Shown piece by piece: positions 35,700-48,146 of a stretch of 64,000 bases of DNA (position 1 is its first letter; each line of letters opens with the position of its first letter). The stretch spans positions 429,825 to 493,824 of the forward strand of contig JARHVA010008417.1 of assembly GCA_037957365.1 (NCBI GenBank), in the 5' to 3' direction. Position numbers and translations under genes: made by a program. The notes under the pieces are model-generated. The model was given only the letters and a program-made list of their open reading frames with translations, searched no databases and had not been told where the DNA came from. The stretch comes from Torreya grandis (lineage: Eukaryota; Streptophyta; Pinopsida; Cupressales; Taxaceae).

Positions 35700-36985
35700 T
35701 ATTGAAAAATAAAATTTATCTTAAATCAAAATAATTTAAATAATTACTAAGATATTTTTAAAGATGATTGACAAAATGTATTACAAATTGGGAAGGAAAC
35801 TAATCTTCTGAGATGCAAGAATAAATTAAAATGTAGCTAGATCCCTTTCACTATCAAATTTACTTATTTTTATGAATATGGAAAACTAATATAACACAAA
35901 AAAAAGATACACTAAATATAATATAATAAATAAAACAAATAGTTTAAATCAAGATAACTCCAACTTGATTCTAGTATAAATTAGTTGAAGTGCATGTGGT
36001 GTGTTGATAAAAGAATACATAGCATTCTAGCTTCGTTTGATCTTATATAAATTATGGAAAATATCTAGTTGGAGGATACACCGACATTTGGACAAGATGG
36101 GAAAAAGAGAGACACAATCTATAAATAGAGAGTAGTTAAAATGATGGTGATTAATGTCTTGGATTTAAAATTCTGAGCTGATTTCAATAAGAACACTTCT
36201 TCACTTATAATTGTGTAGTCAACTCAAAAATAATAAAGGATAGATATTCTATCATTTGTATTAAGGCTATAGCTATACAATATTATCTATAGTAACTTCT
36301 AATGGAAATTTTTGGATCTAAAATTAGGCCAAAATTGGCTTTATTATAGGAAAAGCTAAGACCTTTCATGAAGAAGTTTAACTAAGTGTGACAATAAGTA
36401 AAACTTGAGAAGAACTAAAGAGGACTAAAAATATAAGGAATTATTTGAGCCTAATTAGAGATGAACACAAGGTGATAAAAACCAGAAACACAATTTTAGT
36501 TATATAAAACATGTAAAAAATAGAGTCAAGGGAGATAATTTGAGAAGACATTTCAATTGTGATAGAACCATCACTTTATGTAGGGGATGGTTTCAGAACC
36601 ACCACTTAATCTAATAAAACCACCATTTAACATCATAGGACCACCATAATTTTAATACAAAACTACCCCTTATCATTAAAGACACCTCTTAATTTACACA
36701 ACCATCATGGTGGTTGTGTAAAATAATGGGCAATTTCATAACAAAAGAGGGAAATTTTGTTAATTGGAGCAACAGTTCTATCATATATGGTTATTTTTTG
36801 AAACAAGGTGAAAATAGATATGAATGTTAGAATAAAGGGGACCAAAAGGGGTGAATGAAGGAATAAGAAGGTATAGGGAAAGAGTAGAGATAGAGAATTA
36901 TTTATGGGGCATAAAACATGATGTTAATCCATCATCATTAGATTTGTATTGAAAGTGTAACACCATGTAAATTTTGGGTGTATAC
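35700..36985 (-). repeat. Possible 3' LTR of element T
   Basis: On the minus strand a purine tract, TCTTCTAAGGGGG, lies at 36994-37006. It is followed by TAATATGTATACACCCAAAA, a plausible LTR start. No second copy is in the window, so the extent is a guess. A similar purine tract plus ATGGTGTT segment occurs near 12710-12755. The stretch also contains many ACCACC/ACCATC words at 36560-36720, one of them a hairpin (ACAACCATCATGGTGGTTGT at 36701-36720). Confidence 0.35.
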
Positions 36986-37005
36986 ATATTACCCCCTTAG
37001 AAGAG

Positions 37006-38169
37006 AACTTTTTCATGAGTTGGAAAGGTTTAGTCCTGAGTAAGGCATATGGAAAGGAAATTGGAGGTTATAGATACTTACCTTACTTACCTAAACAGAG
37101 GAACAAATCCTATTGAGACTCTATGTAACCTATAGACAAAAATATGAGATTCAAATGCTAATTTAAATTTAAAAAAAAAAAAAAAGACTATGTAATCAAA
37201 CATGAAAAGAATATGTACCATACATGTGGGGAAGATCATAATACCTAGATCATCCTATCAATGAAGTGAACCTGGTGGCAAGCAATGTGTACCTACAAAA
37301 TCCTAAAAACTTGCTACAAGAGAATAGAGAAACTTGTTAAAATTTGAGTGATAAAATACTAATTGTGAGATATAAGAAATATTACTTATATATGTGAGAA
37401 TAAACATTAAACAAAATTTCATGTTAAAAAAGGAAATCTTTTGAATCAAAATGGCTAGTTTGGGGCTTAATATATTCAAAAACTTATAAAAAATAATTCA
37501 TTTGCATCATTTGCCTTGTGAGATATTTTTGATCTCTATATTACCGATGACCATTTTGAGCACATAAGAAGTCAATATAATGAGGGGGATGAGAGAATGG
37601 TGAACATAACATTAGGAGGCATGGATGGCATGATCAGGTCATTTTTTGCTTTTTTTTTTGTTTTTCCACCAAATTTTAAATTTTAATCAAAATCTAGTTG
37701 AGATCTAATAAAATTTGAAATTTTTTGCTTTGTGGTCATTGTTGGGCGGGGTGAGGGGGGGGGGTGGGAGGGGCGGGGTAGGATAGGGATTTGTGGATTT
37801 TTTTTTAATTTTTAGGGTGTTTTTAATTAGTTTTTAGGGGATTTTTGGGGATTCCATGGGTGGCTAATGGAACTATCGCTTGGGTTATAAAATTGCTACC
37901 TTTTGTAGGGTGGCAGTTATGTAACCACCTTAATAGTGTTGTAACCACCATGAGGTGGTTATGATATCACCTTCTTAGGTAATTTATGTTACCACCTAAG
38001 GGAAGTTTCAAAACCATTTCATGGTGGATTCATAACCATTTCTTGTAAGCTAGGGCAGTTTTGTATATTGAGAGAATGTGAAAATTTTTAATTTTTTCTA
38101 AAAGGTGGGGTTGACTTTTCTGGTTGACTCAAGGTTTTCTTTCTTGTTACAAGGGGCCTATATTTTATG
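37006..38169. other. Non-coding part of element T, ACCACC-rich
   Basis: Apart from the G tract, 37880-38045 holds many GGTGGT/ACCACC words (valine/threonine-free in any frame). No open frame of note. Confidence 0.4.
37744..37778 (+). repeat. G-rich tract with G-quadruplex potential
   Basis: A 35-base run with only a few non-G bases; successive G runs of 3, 4, 10, 3, 4 and 4 are split by one to three bases. This exceeds the G3+N1-7 rule for quadruplex formation and stands out in AT-rich DNA. Confidence 0.85.
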
Positions 38170-40030
38170 GAGTATATCCCAAGAGTAGGAGTGGATCGCT
38201 CTAGTCCTAGGGATTTTGATACTTGATGATTTGGCCTTACTCAATTGAATAAGGATATTTTGTATAGAATGGGAGGGGATCACCCCCTCTTCTATCTAGT
38301 TTTTGGGTGACCTATTGACTTATTGGGGATATGATTGAAATAATTTCATGTTCCCTCAATCCCAAATAGAGTGGATGATCACTATCATACATATGTGTTA
38401 AATCAACAATATATATTCCTTGACCAATTGACTAGTGTCTATCTATGATGTTGATAGCCATTGTAAGGCCCGTAGTTGGGTAAATAGTATTAGAGAATAT
38501 GACAAACTTGATGTGGGTATAAATTTAGGAATGATAATTTATCATGTTGATGGATTAGTGATACAAATTATGAGGAAGGTCATCATCAAAATCTTTGATT
38601 CTAGGTTAGTGGGAGATAAGGGCACTGATAGGCTCTTGCACAACTAGTCATCAATCACATGATGAATAAAGGATAGAGAGGCTCATTATTACTAAATTTA
38701 TGAGATGATAACATAGACCTATATATATTTTTACTAAGTGGATTATTTTGGAACCCTTTAAATTATCCACCTAACCATAATTATGGGTTGGGTTTATGAG
38801 AGCATGATCCCCTACTAGAGGGGGGTGCTAATTGGGATACCAAGGGGCATTAAGTCTATCAAATGGGAATATGTGGCCCCATTTTTTACATTATCATGGA
38901 AAAAATGATTTCCATACCTTAAAAATACATGATTTATAAATGGGCCAATGGGGGAGTTTATCTCATGGTAGCCATTGGGGAACCCATGTTTGAGATAGGT
39001 TGCTACAGATTGAGGTACACCGCATAGATTGAGTGCCTAAATTTTTTTGATATGCCCTATGCAGGTAACCTCACATTACCTATATATTTTTATAGGGGAA
39101 CCCACAAGGTAAGAGATGTGATGCTAGGGTGACTAGTATGGTATATATTTATGAAATGGGTGCCTATCACTTGACCAACTTAATAAGTAGTTGAAGGAGG
39201 AGGAGGATAAGTTGGAGCTGGGTAGTAGTAGAATATTGGTCTAACGCTTCCACCACCACCATAGGGCCATGAAAAATAGAAAATAAAAAAACCAAGAGAT
39301 GGAGAGGGTGAGGCCCTAACACATGTTAAACTAGAGGAGGACCTTGACATAGATGATGAGGAGGATATAGATGATGAATCTAATACCAAGTGATAAGAGG
39401 GAGATCTAAGTAAATTATTGATTTTATTTATTCATTATTATAGCTTGTATTCTGATTTATTATAGTTATATAGCTTATTTCACAGAGTTATATTTTCTCA
39501 TGTTAGTTGGATCTGATTTATCCTATGTAATTTATGATTATAGATACTATGGTTCATGGAGGAGGATGATCAGGGATACCTTGATCAGTCTATTTAAATT
39601 AAGTAGTCAGGTGTGGTACTAATTATTGGTATATCTCAGGCTTCTTATGGGGATTAACCATACTATAAATGTTTTTATACCACCATATCATGCCTTGGTG
39701 ATGATGATGGTGTTGAGGACATAGAACAACACTTTATTGTCTAGAGTGAGGAGAGTGGAGGCCCTGGTGGACACCATGAGGAAAGGAGGAGGTGAAAAAT
39801 CCTCCAATCATAAGATGGGAGGATTATGTGAAAGGGAGCTTTAGGAAAGATCTATCCTCCCTAATACCAACATATAGACAATGAAGTAGCATTAGAGGGA
39901 GGCAGGAGCAGGAGATGTTGCTAGGGCTAGAGCCCAAGAACTTATTCTAACTTAGATCCTTCACAGAGGAGGAGGATAGGCTTTTGAGACTTGTTGTAGA
40001 TGTTTTTGATATACTATTATAGATGTTAGT
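38170..40030 (+). pseudogene. Antisense ORF remnant in element T, unknown protein
   Basis: The best frame is about 38950-39170: GGVYLMVAIGEPMFEIGCYR, LRYTA, IECLNFFDMPYAGNLTLPIY, THKVRDVMLG and VWYIFMKWVPIT, with stops at places where C-to-T or G-to-A change would explain them. A separate frame upstream (38435-38647, 70 codons, with DKLDVGINLGMIIYHVDGLV) looks like the same protein after a frameshift. An acidic run (EEDLDIDDEEDIDDE) near 39330-39380 and a charged stretch to about 40030 complete it. The strand is opposite to the T integrase (41393-42205), and the place is 3' of pol, as for antisense ORFs of Tat-lineage elements. I cannot name the family. A decayed captured host gene is the alternative. 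Confidence 0.5.
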
Positions 40031-41392
40031 TCTTTTTGAGATGCCTTGAGTCATATTAGCCCTCTATGGAGGTGCTTATATCAGATAATTTTATTATATA
40101 AACTTGATAATTTACCATATATATATATATATATATATAGTATCTTTAATTGGTCATTATGTGATGTGATTCTCTATTTTCATATCATCTTCTCAATGCA
40201 TTCACTTTTGAGGACAAGATATGTGATGATGTATGTATATGTGTATCCCTTTGTTTTTGATACACTACTATGGGGAAATGATTATGTATATGTGGAAACA
40301 GAATGTATGTAGATGATTTAATGTGATGGATGTACATATGTGAATATGACTATGCTAATAATTGTCTTGCAGGTGATTTCTTAATTACTTTGTTCACATA
40401 ATATATGACTTTTAATTTGTAGTAAGGGATGAATAGGGGAAAACATGATAAATGTGAGATGAACCATAGATAAAAATTTCTTAGGAAAAATGAAGATGAA
40501 CTAATCCTTATGAGTAAAGAGGAATATGAACTTCTTGGTAAACTTATAAAATAATGACTTTATTGGCTTCACCTAGAGAGAACTTGCCCATATATAATCA
40601 GTAAATGGGAAAAGGTTACTAGATAAATCTTTTTGAATAACTTTATTTTTAGACACTCTTTTTGATTTGAAATTGCTTTTAAATTTATCTTTTGTTTCTA
40701 TTTGTGACCCCCTACACCTAGTCTCATATGACTAGAAAGACACATGGGCTCATCACTGAAGGCAAGATATAGGTGAGTAAGGGCATATCTCCCCAATGGT
40801 AACTCCACATAAATATTAAGATGTGAGGGATCAACATTGAGGATTAACAAAGGGTGAGAGACTTATAATTTTGAATTTTCTATTTACATAAGATTTTGAT
40901 TTTAATAGAAACATATACTTTTCTATTTTTAAGGCTTTCACCCCCAAAACTTGGCCCCATGAAACTATTAAGAAGTAAGGGCTCACCACCAAAGACCAAT
41001 ATGGGTGGGTAAAGTTATGTTATTTTAGGCATGTTAATGTTTTGTTTTCCAAACACACTATAAAGGGGATATTATATCATAGACAAGTTTATAGACTCCA
41101 TTGTAGGCTATAATTTTTCAAAGTTGTGAAAGAAGATGTGGGGAAAGAGGTGCACTCTACTCATAATAACTAAGACAAAGACCAATGTGACATGATGATT
41201 TTGAGAATACTTTATATAGGGTGATAAGGTAATATAAGAATGAAGTGACATGGCATGCCATATTATAAAAGTTTCTATTTTATATGAAATAACGAACTAA
41301 ACAATCATGAAACAACATATTTGATGTGTAGGTTAATATGTAACCTATGAAAAATTTAATGCAAATGAGAAATAAGTGATATGTATGAATTA
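40031..41392. other. Element T 3' non-coding region with a ~240-bp imperfect duplication
   Basis: A GGGCTCA(T/C)CA(C/T) segment with flanking (C/G)ATATNGGTGNGTAA occurs near 40748 and 40980, suggesting a duplicated unit of about 230 bp. An (AT)n run is at 40118-40139. No gene: the 88-codon ORF at 40046 is translated SSR and T-rich sequence. Confidence 0.45.
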
Positions 41393-42205
41393 TATATTGA
41401 AGTGTTTGAGGTGAAAAGAGTTTACAAAATCATTAAACTCTTTGCCCTCTAAAGTGTATAATTGATAGGATTTATTATTGAAATAGTATGTTACCAAGTA
41501 GGGGCCCAACTAGTTGGGTCTAAATTTTTGATCCACTCCTTTATTTGGGTGTTCATGAATTTTTTTATTGTATTTCTTACACATGTATTTAATGTAAGCT
41601 ATGTGATTATTTATAATAGTGATTCAATGTTCATCTAGGAGATCCAACTTGGATAGAATCCCCTCTATATATTCTTCTTCATCGAGGAGGCCTTGAAGGA
41701 AGATGCAAAGGATAGGTATTTACACCTCTAAGGGCATAATGACCTTAAACCTAAATACTAGTGAATATGAGGATGCTCCTATGGGTGTTTTAATATTTAT
41801 TATATAAGTCTAGAGTGATCAATAGAGATATATACATTAATACTATTCAAAGTCTCTAATGTTTTTGACCAAGATTAAATTCATTGTTTTATTGTTAGCT
41901 CCAACTTGTCGATTAGCTTATAGATAATATAAGGATGAAAAGTGGTGCGATATACTAAATTTATCACAAAACTCATGAAATTCAAGATTATTGAAATGGG
42001 ACTTGTTATCAGTAATGATGGCCTATGAGACTTTAAATTGATGAAGGATTTGGTTTAAGGTGAAATTTGTAATGATACATCTAGTCATAGTCATAAGGGG
42101 AATTACTTCTACCCATTTGGTGAAATATTAAATCCTTATAATGATGATTGTCTAAAGAAGTAGGGGAGAGTTTTCATACTAAATCTAGACTCCAGGTAGA
42201 AAAGG
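41393..42205 (-). pseudogene. pol: Element T integrase, core and C-terminal parts
   Basis: Minus-strand reading: ITDNKSHFNN (about 42020), holding the second catalytic Asp. Then FHEFCDKFSISHHFSSLYYL and ANRQVGANNKT, where the glutamate of the family's GQVEATNK is Gly. Then MPLEVQIPILCIFLQGLLDE (about 41730) and YIEGILSKLDLLDEH. It ends in GPYLVTYYFNNKSYQLYTLE and GKEFNDFVNSFHLKHF (to about 41393), a normal gypsy integrase C-terminus. The N-terminal part, RT and gag are absent because S2's 3' LTR begins at 42228. Stops and the lost Glu make it inactive. Confidence 0.85.
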
Positions 42206-42227
42206 GCCATAGAGTGACAATGGAATG

Positions 42228-43418
42228 TGTATGCAATAAAAAATGCATCAAATCCATAAATCAATCCTCACTGAGAGAAGATAGATCCTACTTACACTTT
42301 CTGTTGGGGATACATTAGATAATCAAGAACATGACTAATATGGATCCATTATACCTGATGAGGGGACATTTTACCAAAATAATATCACTAGGGAGAGTTC
42401 CAAAGCCTCCAGTCAAGCAAAATCTTGCAATAACCCTAACTAAGTTCTATGTTTTCATATTCATTATACTAATAATAGGTAAAGTAAAAAAATATAATCT
42501 AGTGCTCATCAAAGCTTGTGACACAAAATGGGAGTTAGTAAAAAAATGAAAGTAAACATGCATAAGAGAATCCTAATTAATCTATGTATAGGTAAAACAC
42601 TAATTCAATTGATAAGAAGGGTAATATTATTCAAAATCTATTACTTATGATACTTTTATCTACTAAAGAGAGGAGAAAAGTTAGAGATACTTACCTGAAA
42701 GACAAACCCATCAAGACTCAATCTCTCCCTTGGAAAAAATTGCTTTGAAATATGTTGTTGTGGTTTGTAAGGATAATTAAGAAAGGATAAATCATCTAAG
42801 ACTTCTCCACAAGACTAGATTATTCTCCAATTAAAAACCCTAAGCTAAGACTCCTTAAGTAAAATGGTGGAAGACCATATTGTAAATAATAAAAAATGAA
42901 TAATAACTCTTGATGTATCTCTAATAATGGAAAAATGGATGTGTTTATATAGGTATATCTAACTCTAAACCCTTCTAAAAATTTTAGCTGATAGGGTTGA
43001 CCCAGTCGAACTAGTATTGTTATTAGCAAAATCTCACTAGGTCATGGGCTAGGTCGGCCAAGAGCCAACCTATACCCTAAATAAGTTTTTCCAATAAAAA
43101 TACAAGTTCGACACAACTGACATAAAAATTTAAACTATAAAAATATCTTTTAGGTTAGGAAAATGGGAAATGAAGGTGGAAAATGACTAGAGGAGTGTGA
43201 AAGAGGAAACAAAGCTTAGGGGAATGTTTTTAGGAGCTATTTGGATTGGTAATAATTAGAAATAAGGGATAAAAATCCTATGAAACACTAATGTTATATC
43301 CACCCCTTTCCTAGTGCACCCCTTAGGGTATACACTTAGAGATATTAATATTCAACAGGTTCCTATAAGATAACAATCAAAAGTAATTGATACAATTTGA
43401 AAATATTATTTGTATATA
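42228..43418 (-). repeat. 3' LTR of S2
   Basis: Third full-length copy of the S-family LTR (about 1191 bp). The terminal TG/CA is kept at 42228, and the purine tract (43421-43434) adjoins it. Confidence 0.85.
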
Positions 43419-43420
43419 TA

Positions 43421-43434
43421 TGCCCCACTCGAAG
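43421..43434 (-). promoter_or_regulatory. Polypurine tract of S2
   Basis: CTTCGAGTGGGGCA on the minus strand, the same as in S1 apart from single-base changes, next to the 3' LTR. Confidence 0.75.
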
Positions 43435-45389
43435 CTCCTCATGTGTCACTTAGGGACATCAAGGGATGGTGATTTTAGAAAAAAACATAGTAACACACAA
43501 CACTAATGATAAAAAAAAGTTTTAGTATTTTAAATAAAAAATAATTGAAAGTAAATGATAGAAAGGGAAATAACTATAAAGTAAATATATGTGTACCTTG
43601 ACTTACCTTTATTACTAGATGGTTGTCTACTATGTTTGTAGTTTTGACTATGGAGGGTGAAGAGATTGCTTTTGACAAACCCAATAAGTCAAAACTAAAG
43701 AAAAAACAAACAAATTCAAGAAAGATAAGATAACTAGTGTTATGTGGATGGGATGTACCTAGAAATTTGGCAAGTTGGGGTGACAATTGCTATGTTAGAT
43801 GAAATGACCAAGTCAAAATTTAGAGTAAATTAGGTAACTAAAAATCCAAGGCTACTAAAGACCAAAAAAATCAAATAATTAAACCTTAAGTAAGAAAGGC
43901 AAACCCACCCAATCAAACCAAAGATACATGTCAAAAAGGATGATAATCAAACATCAATGTAGAAGTAGTAAAAATCCTTACTTAAATAAAGATGGGTAAG
44001 AAAAAAATGTTAAAAAAACATTGCTGAGTGAGAAGTAACAATCTTTACTCAATAATCAATGGAAAAAGGTGCATAAAAGGGAAAAAAACATTGGTGAGTG
44101 ATAAGTAACAAGCCAACCTCACTCAATAATGGAAAAAGTACATGAAATTAGAAATAGACTCATGTGTATGAAAAAAGGGTGGTAAAACAATGAAAAATGA
44201 TAATAGAAATCATGACATATATAGAAATGGAGAGTCATGGTGTAATGAAAGTAATCCATAGTTTCTCAAACATGTTGTTTTTCTCTAAGGATAGATAAAA
44301 CTGAAACAAAGTAGTGCTAACATGTTTTTAAGATGTGAATAAGGAAGTATAGAAGAGGGAAAATAGATTTATAATCATAATTTTCCTATCAAAGGGGGAA
44401 ATTAAATGGGTGGAGGGGATAATGAAGGAAAAATGAAGGTATAGGAACTATTTATTGAAGTTAAGACAATATAATTAGGTTTTTCAAAACAAGATGACTG
44501 TCGACCTTTAGGACTCTAAAGAACTTCTAGCCACACAATTATGAGGTCATCAAATGAAGTATGTATATCATCCCATGAAGGTTATATGCATGAAAATTAA
44601 AATGGACTTACCTTCCCACAATGTGTTCCCCATTCCTCAAGACCCCTTCTAGAGCCATCAATCTACTGTGAAGATTGTGTACTTACATGAGAAAGTAGGT
44701 AGCACCATAGAGTTTGTTAAATTCTTATATTCTAATCTACTAGCCTACCATACCCCAATGAGCCTCAAATCTATTATGAGGCTAATTGTGGAGTTTTAGC
44801 TTCGATTGGAGATAGGATATGTGCTTATAATCACATCTTTTTCTTTGATATTGACTTTTATAATTCGTATGTTACCTTTTGCATATCATTTCCTTTTGTT
44901 TCAAATGATTTGGATTTTAGATTTATTGATGGATTTTTCTATTCCTCCTCTATACAAATTTGGAAAACCAAATATGGGTGCTAAAGATGACTTTAATTTG
45001 AATACTTTAGACTTGGTTGCTAAGAGAGATAAGTCAAAGAGCATGGTGTTTAAGAGTCTCATAAATTCAGGTGAAATAAAAGTGCTTTCTTGACTTCGAC
45101 CTTATTTTATCTAATGTGGAGTAAAAGGAAAATAAATCAAGAGGAATGAAACATGGAATAATTTGAATTACTTAAAATTAAAAAAATGTGGCAAAGGGTG
45201 AAATGAGATACACTGATAGTAAAGTGTGATTCCTTATCATAAGAATGAGGAAAATCTATGAAAACATTCTAGCACAATTTGTTTGCAAAAATTTTATCTA
45301 TAAAATAATAAAAATCTAAAGATAAGAACAAGGATCAAAAAATCATAACCATTTTTAAACACATTTTATAAAAGGAATGACAATATGGT
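43435..45389. other. S2 3' non-coding region
   Basis: Holds two units of about 70-80 bp with AAAAAACATTG(C/G)TGAGTGA(G/T)AAGTAACAA (about 44020 and 44087), and the S1-like segment 44590-44810. The plus-strand ORF 44806-45093 (95 codons) has some protein-like sequence at its end (DDFNLNTLDLVAKRDKSKSM), could be an antisense ORF fragment like that in S1, and is not called separately. Confidence 0.55.
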
Positions 45390-45680
45390 GATTTTATGAG
45401 GAAGGCTAGGTCCTATCCATGGTCTTACACTACAACTCATAAAAAGAGAAACCTACGACCCACAAGGGTGATAAAAATTATTGAAAAAATAAATGGCATA
45501 AGAAAAAGATGGTATTTTTTAGGAAGGCCAGGTCCTATCCATGGTATCACACTACAACTCATAAAGAAAAAACCCAAGGGGTGCCAAAAAAGTATGAAAA
45601 CAAAAGAATATAAAAGTACATCATGAGGAATACCGGTCCTATCTATGGTTTTACAATGTAACTCATAAAGAAAAGGGGAA
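45390..45680. repeat. Three tandem units with GGTCCTATCCATGG core (S2)
   Basis: Cores near 45410, 45530 and 45630, about 100-120 bp apart, each followed by TACA(C/A)TACAACTCATAAA or a close variant. The first two are almost identical. Matches the two units of S1 at 25650-25930. Confidence 0.8.
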
Positions 45681-45804
45681 ACCAAAAGACCAAAAGGAAG
45701 GACTAAGGTTTGTGAAAGGAGAGATCTACTGTAGAGGGTGAGACCTATTTAAATATCCTAAAAAAAGTGTTAGATATATTTTATAAAGAAGGTATGAAAA
45801 GAAA

Positions 45805-46960
45805 GGAAGGATTAGGAAAAATACTTCTTGAGTAATTGTGTGTTGGTGGGCTCTTTGAAAAGATGGCCTTCATTGGTTTGAAGGTGATAGGTACTTGGAC
45901 CAAGACTATATTTGACTAAATAAATACCCCACCATTTTTGGGCATATTTACCTTCTTTGTCATGAGTGTAGTCTAATTTAAGGACAATATCACCAATATT
46001 AAATGTGTGAACTTTAACTCATTTGTTATGTTGCTTGGAAATAAAAACCTTGTATTGGCGAATTTTTTATAAAGAAAAAAGACAATGCCCATCAAAGATA
46101 TCGAGAGAATGAAGGTGAATTTCACATAATTATTCATCAAGTATGATACCATGAAGAGATATACAAATAAAGGGAAGCTCAAATTCTAATGGAAGGACTG
46201 ATTCATAACCATAGACTAGAGAAAATGGCATTGACCCAGTGGCAGTATGGATGCTAGTGCAATAGGCCCAAAGAGTAGGATAGAGATGAAGGTGCCAATA
46301 TGTGTAGGTTTCATGAATTATGTTTTGGAGAATTTTATTAATAATTTTTTGGTGGCCTCATCTTGACCATTACATTGTGGATGATAGGGTGTGGAAAATT
46401 TGTGATTTATTTTAAATTGAGCATAGAGATATTTGACATCTTTATTTCTAAAATTATCTCCATTGTCTAAAATGATAGTATGAAAGCATCAAATGATTTT
46501 ATTAAGGATGAATTTAGAGATGGTGGTATTGATGACATTAAAAAAGGTCACAACCTCAACCCACTTGATGAAATATTCTATGGATATGATTATAAATACA
46601 TGCCCATCTTGAGATCAAGGTAATTTGCCTATGAGATCTAATCCTCACATATAAAATGGCCACGGCAGTTTTATAGTTTGAAGCTCAGCTAGAGGTGAAT
46701 GAATTAAATCATCATGAATATATAAAGGATTACACTATTTAGCAAATTTGATGGAACCCTTTTCAAGAGTGGGCCAAAATTATATCATACATAGGCATTT
46801 GTGGGTTGTAGCATATCTACTACAATGGTCACTACAAATGCCCCATGTTCTTGTTCAAAGAGAGTATGAACCACATATTGCATAACATAGTGGAGAAAGG
46901 TACCTTTAGGATTTGATAATAAAGGATGTTATATTAAAATACATATTTAAAATCTTATTT
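45805..46960 (-). pseudogene. pol: S2 integrase, degraded
   Basis: The core reads ILDNGDNFRNKDVKYLYAQF (about 46470-46410) with the catalytic Asp, and HPQCNGQDEATKK (about 46370) with the catalytic Glu kept. Then TGSMPFSLVYGYESVLPLEF (about 46230) and the C-terminal KWWGIYLVKYSLGPSTYHLQ and EPTNTQLLKKYF, ending near 45810. The N-terminal zinc-binding part is poorly preserved (GHL near 46840). Stops and frameshifts are spread over the first half. It would insert element cDNA into chromosomes. It is the closest to intact of the three integrases here at its catalytic positions. Confidence 0.85.
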
Positions 46961-47335
46961 TTGAATGTGAGTCATTTTACAGGAGGCTAGGTTGGGAGGA
47001 TAAGTTTGGTGTTTCAAAAATTGAATGATGTATTTGTACCATGGGATTTGCTGAATGGTGATGGCCTAAATGTGGAAGATAAATGAATCTTATAGTTAAA
47101 TAGAGGATGGAAATTTTCTTATTTGTATAATAAAAGTGGGATTGGTAAAAACCTAGTGTATATGAAAAAGAGATGCTAAAGATGTAAGGGAATCAACAAT
47201 AGAATTTTAATCTTGAGGGATAGGCTTGATGGTAAAATAAATGAAATATTTGGTACGAGTAGTACAAATTTGATTATAGCAAATGAGATTATCTATTTTT
47301 CATTGGTAATAACCATTGACTTGGTAGAAAATGAG

Positions 47336-47767
47336 CTAGGAATCACCTAAATAATGTAGGTATTGGATATCTAAATCAAGGGTAGCTCTCATGCCTAGGA
47401 TTAAAGATTCATATTCTACCATGTTGTTAGTGACATAAAATGTTAAGAAAAAAGATAAAGGGATAGATTTTCCAAGAGGAATCATAAGAATACAACCTGA
47501 CCTATATCCTTGAAGGCATTTATCACCATCAAAATGAAGGTTCCAAGTATCCTCATGTAAATCAACATTAATTTCAGGAAGTTCTTTGATAACTACTTTT
47601 GGTTTAGTAGTATCAGTGAAGATAGTGGTTTCATCGAGATTACTTACTTCAATATCAGAAATTAAGTTATGGAAGTAATATTTAATGGATATGGATTGAT
47701 TAAGACCTTCAATGTAGAGAATATTATCATCTAGAAGACTATCTTGAAGGTGACTGGTAGAAGGCAC
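47336..47767 (-). CDS. pol: S2 RNase H segment, open for 143 codons
   Basis: The second half matches plant gypsy RNase H: WNLHFDGDKCLQGYRSGCIL (catalytic Asp in FDG), PLGKSIPLSFFLTFYVTNNM, VEYESLILGMRATLDLDIQY (Glu of the NNxxEYE motif) and the GDS ending. The first half is the RT-RNase H connection. The frame is open only by virtue of the chosen start; it is a slice of a decayed Pol polyprotein. RNase H removes the RNA strand of the RNA-DNA hybrid during reverse transcription. The visible catalytic acids are kept. RT lies upstream at 48147-49080 and integrase downstream. Confidence 0.85.
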   Translation of the reverse strand: MPSTSHLQDSLLDDNILYIEGLNQSISIKYYFHNLISDIEVSNLDETTIFTDTTKPKVVIKELPEINVDLHEDTWNLHFDGDKCLQGYRSGCILMIPLGKSIPLSFFLTFYVTNNMVEYESLILGMRATLDLDIQYLHYLGDS

Positions 47768-48146
47768 AAGAGTGGTAGCAAGTTAATCAACCATGATTTG
47801 TTCTTTAACAAATGTTTGAGTAATAATTCAGAGATCAAATTCCATAAGGACCATCCATTTTACAATTTCATCTCTAAGAAGACAGTCTTTTAATAAGAAG
47901 TGATGAAGGGGATCAGAATGAATGATAACATAAGTGGTCTGATAAAGCATATAATGTCAAATTTTTTCATCTATAAAATATATGGTGAGGTAATCATGTT
48001 TGAATTTTGTGTAATGTTTCTCATAATAAATGAGGCCTTGATTGATGTATTAAATGGCATACTCTCTTACCATATCATATTATTAAGCAAACATTACCCT
48101 AACTGATATGGGTGTAGAAGAAGTGTATAAGATTAAAGGTTGATAG

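Noticed and set aside
36560..38045. ACCACC-rich segments at 36560-36720 and 37880-38045 as inverted LTR copies
   Set aside because: The shared words are not in collinear order on either strand; only similar low-complexity composition can be claimed.
39180..39389. Minus-strand Ser-rich 69-codon frame
   Set aside because: Reverse complement of the acidic tail and GGAGGA repeats of the plus-strand remnant.
40046..40312. 88-codon plus-strand frame
   Set aside because: Runs through an (AT)n microsatellite and T-rich DNA; composition-driven.
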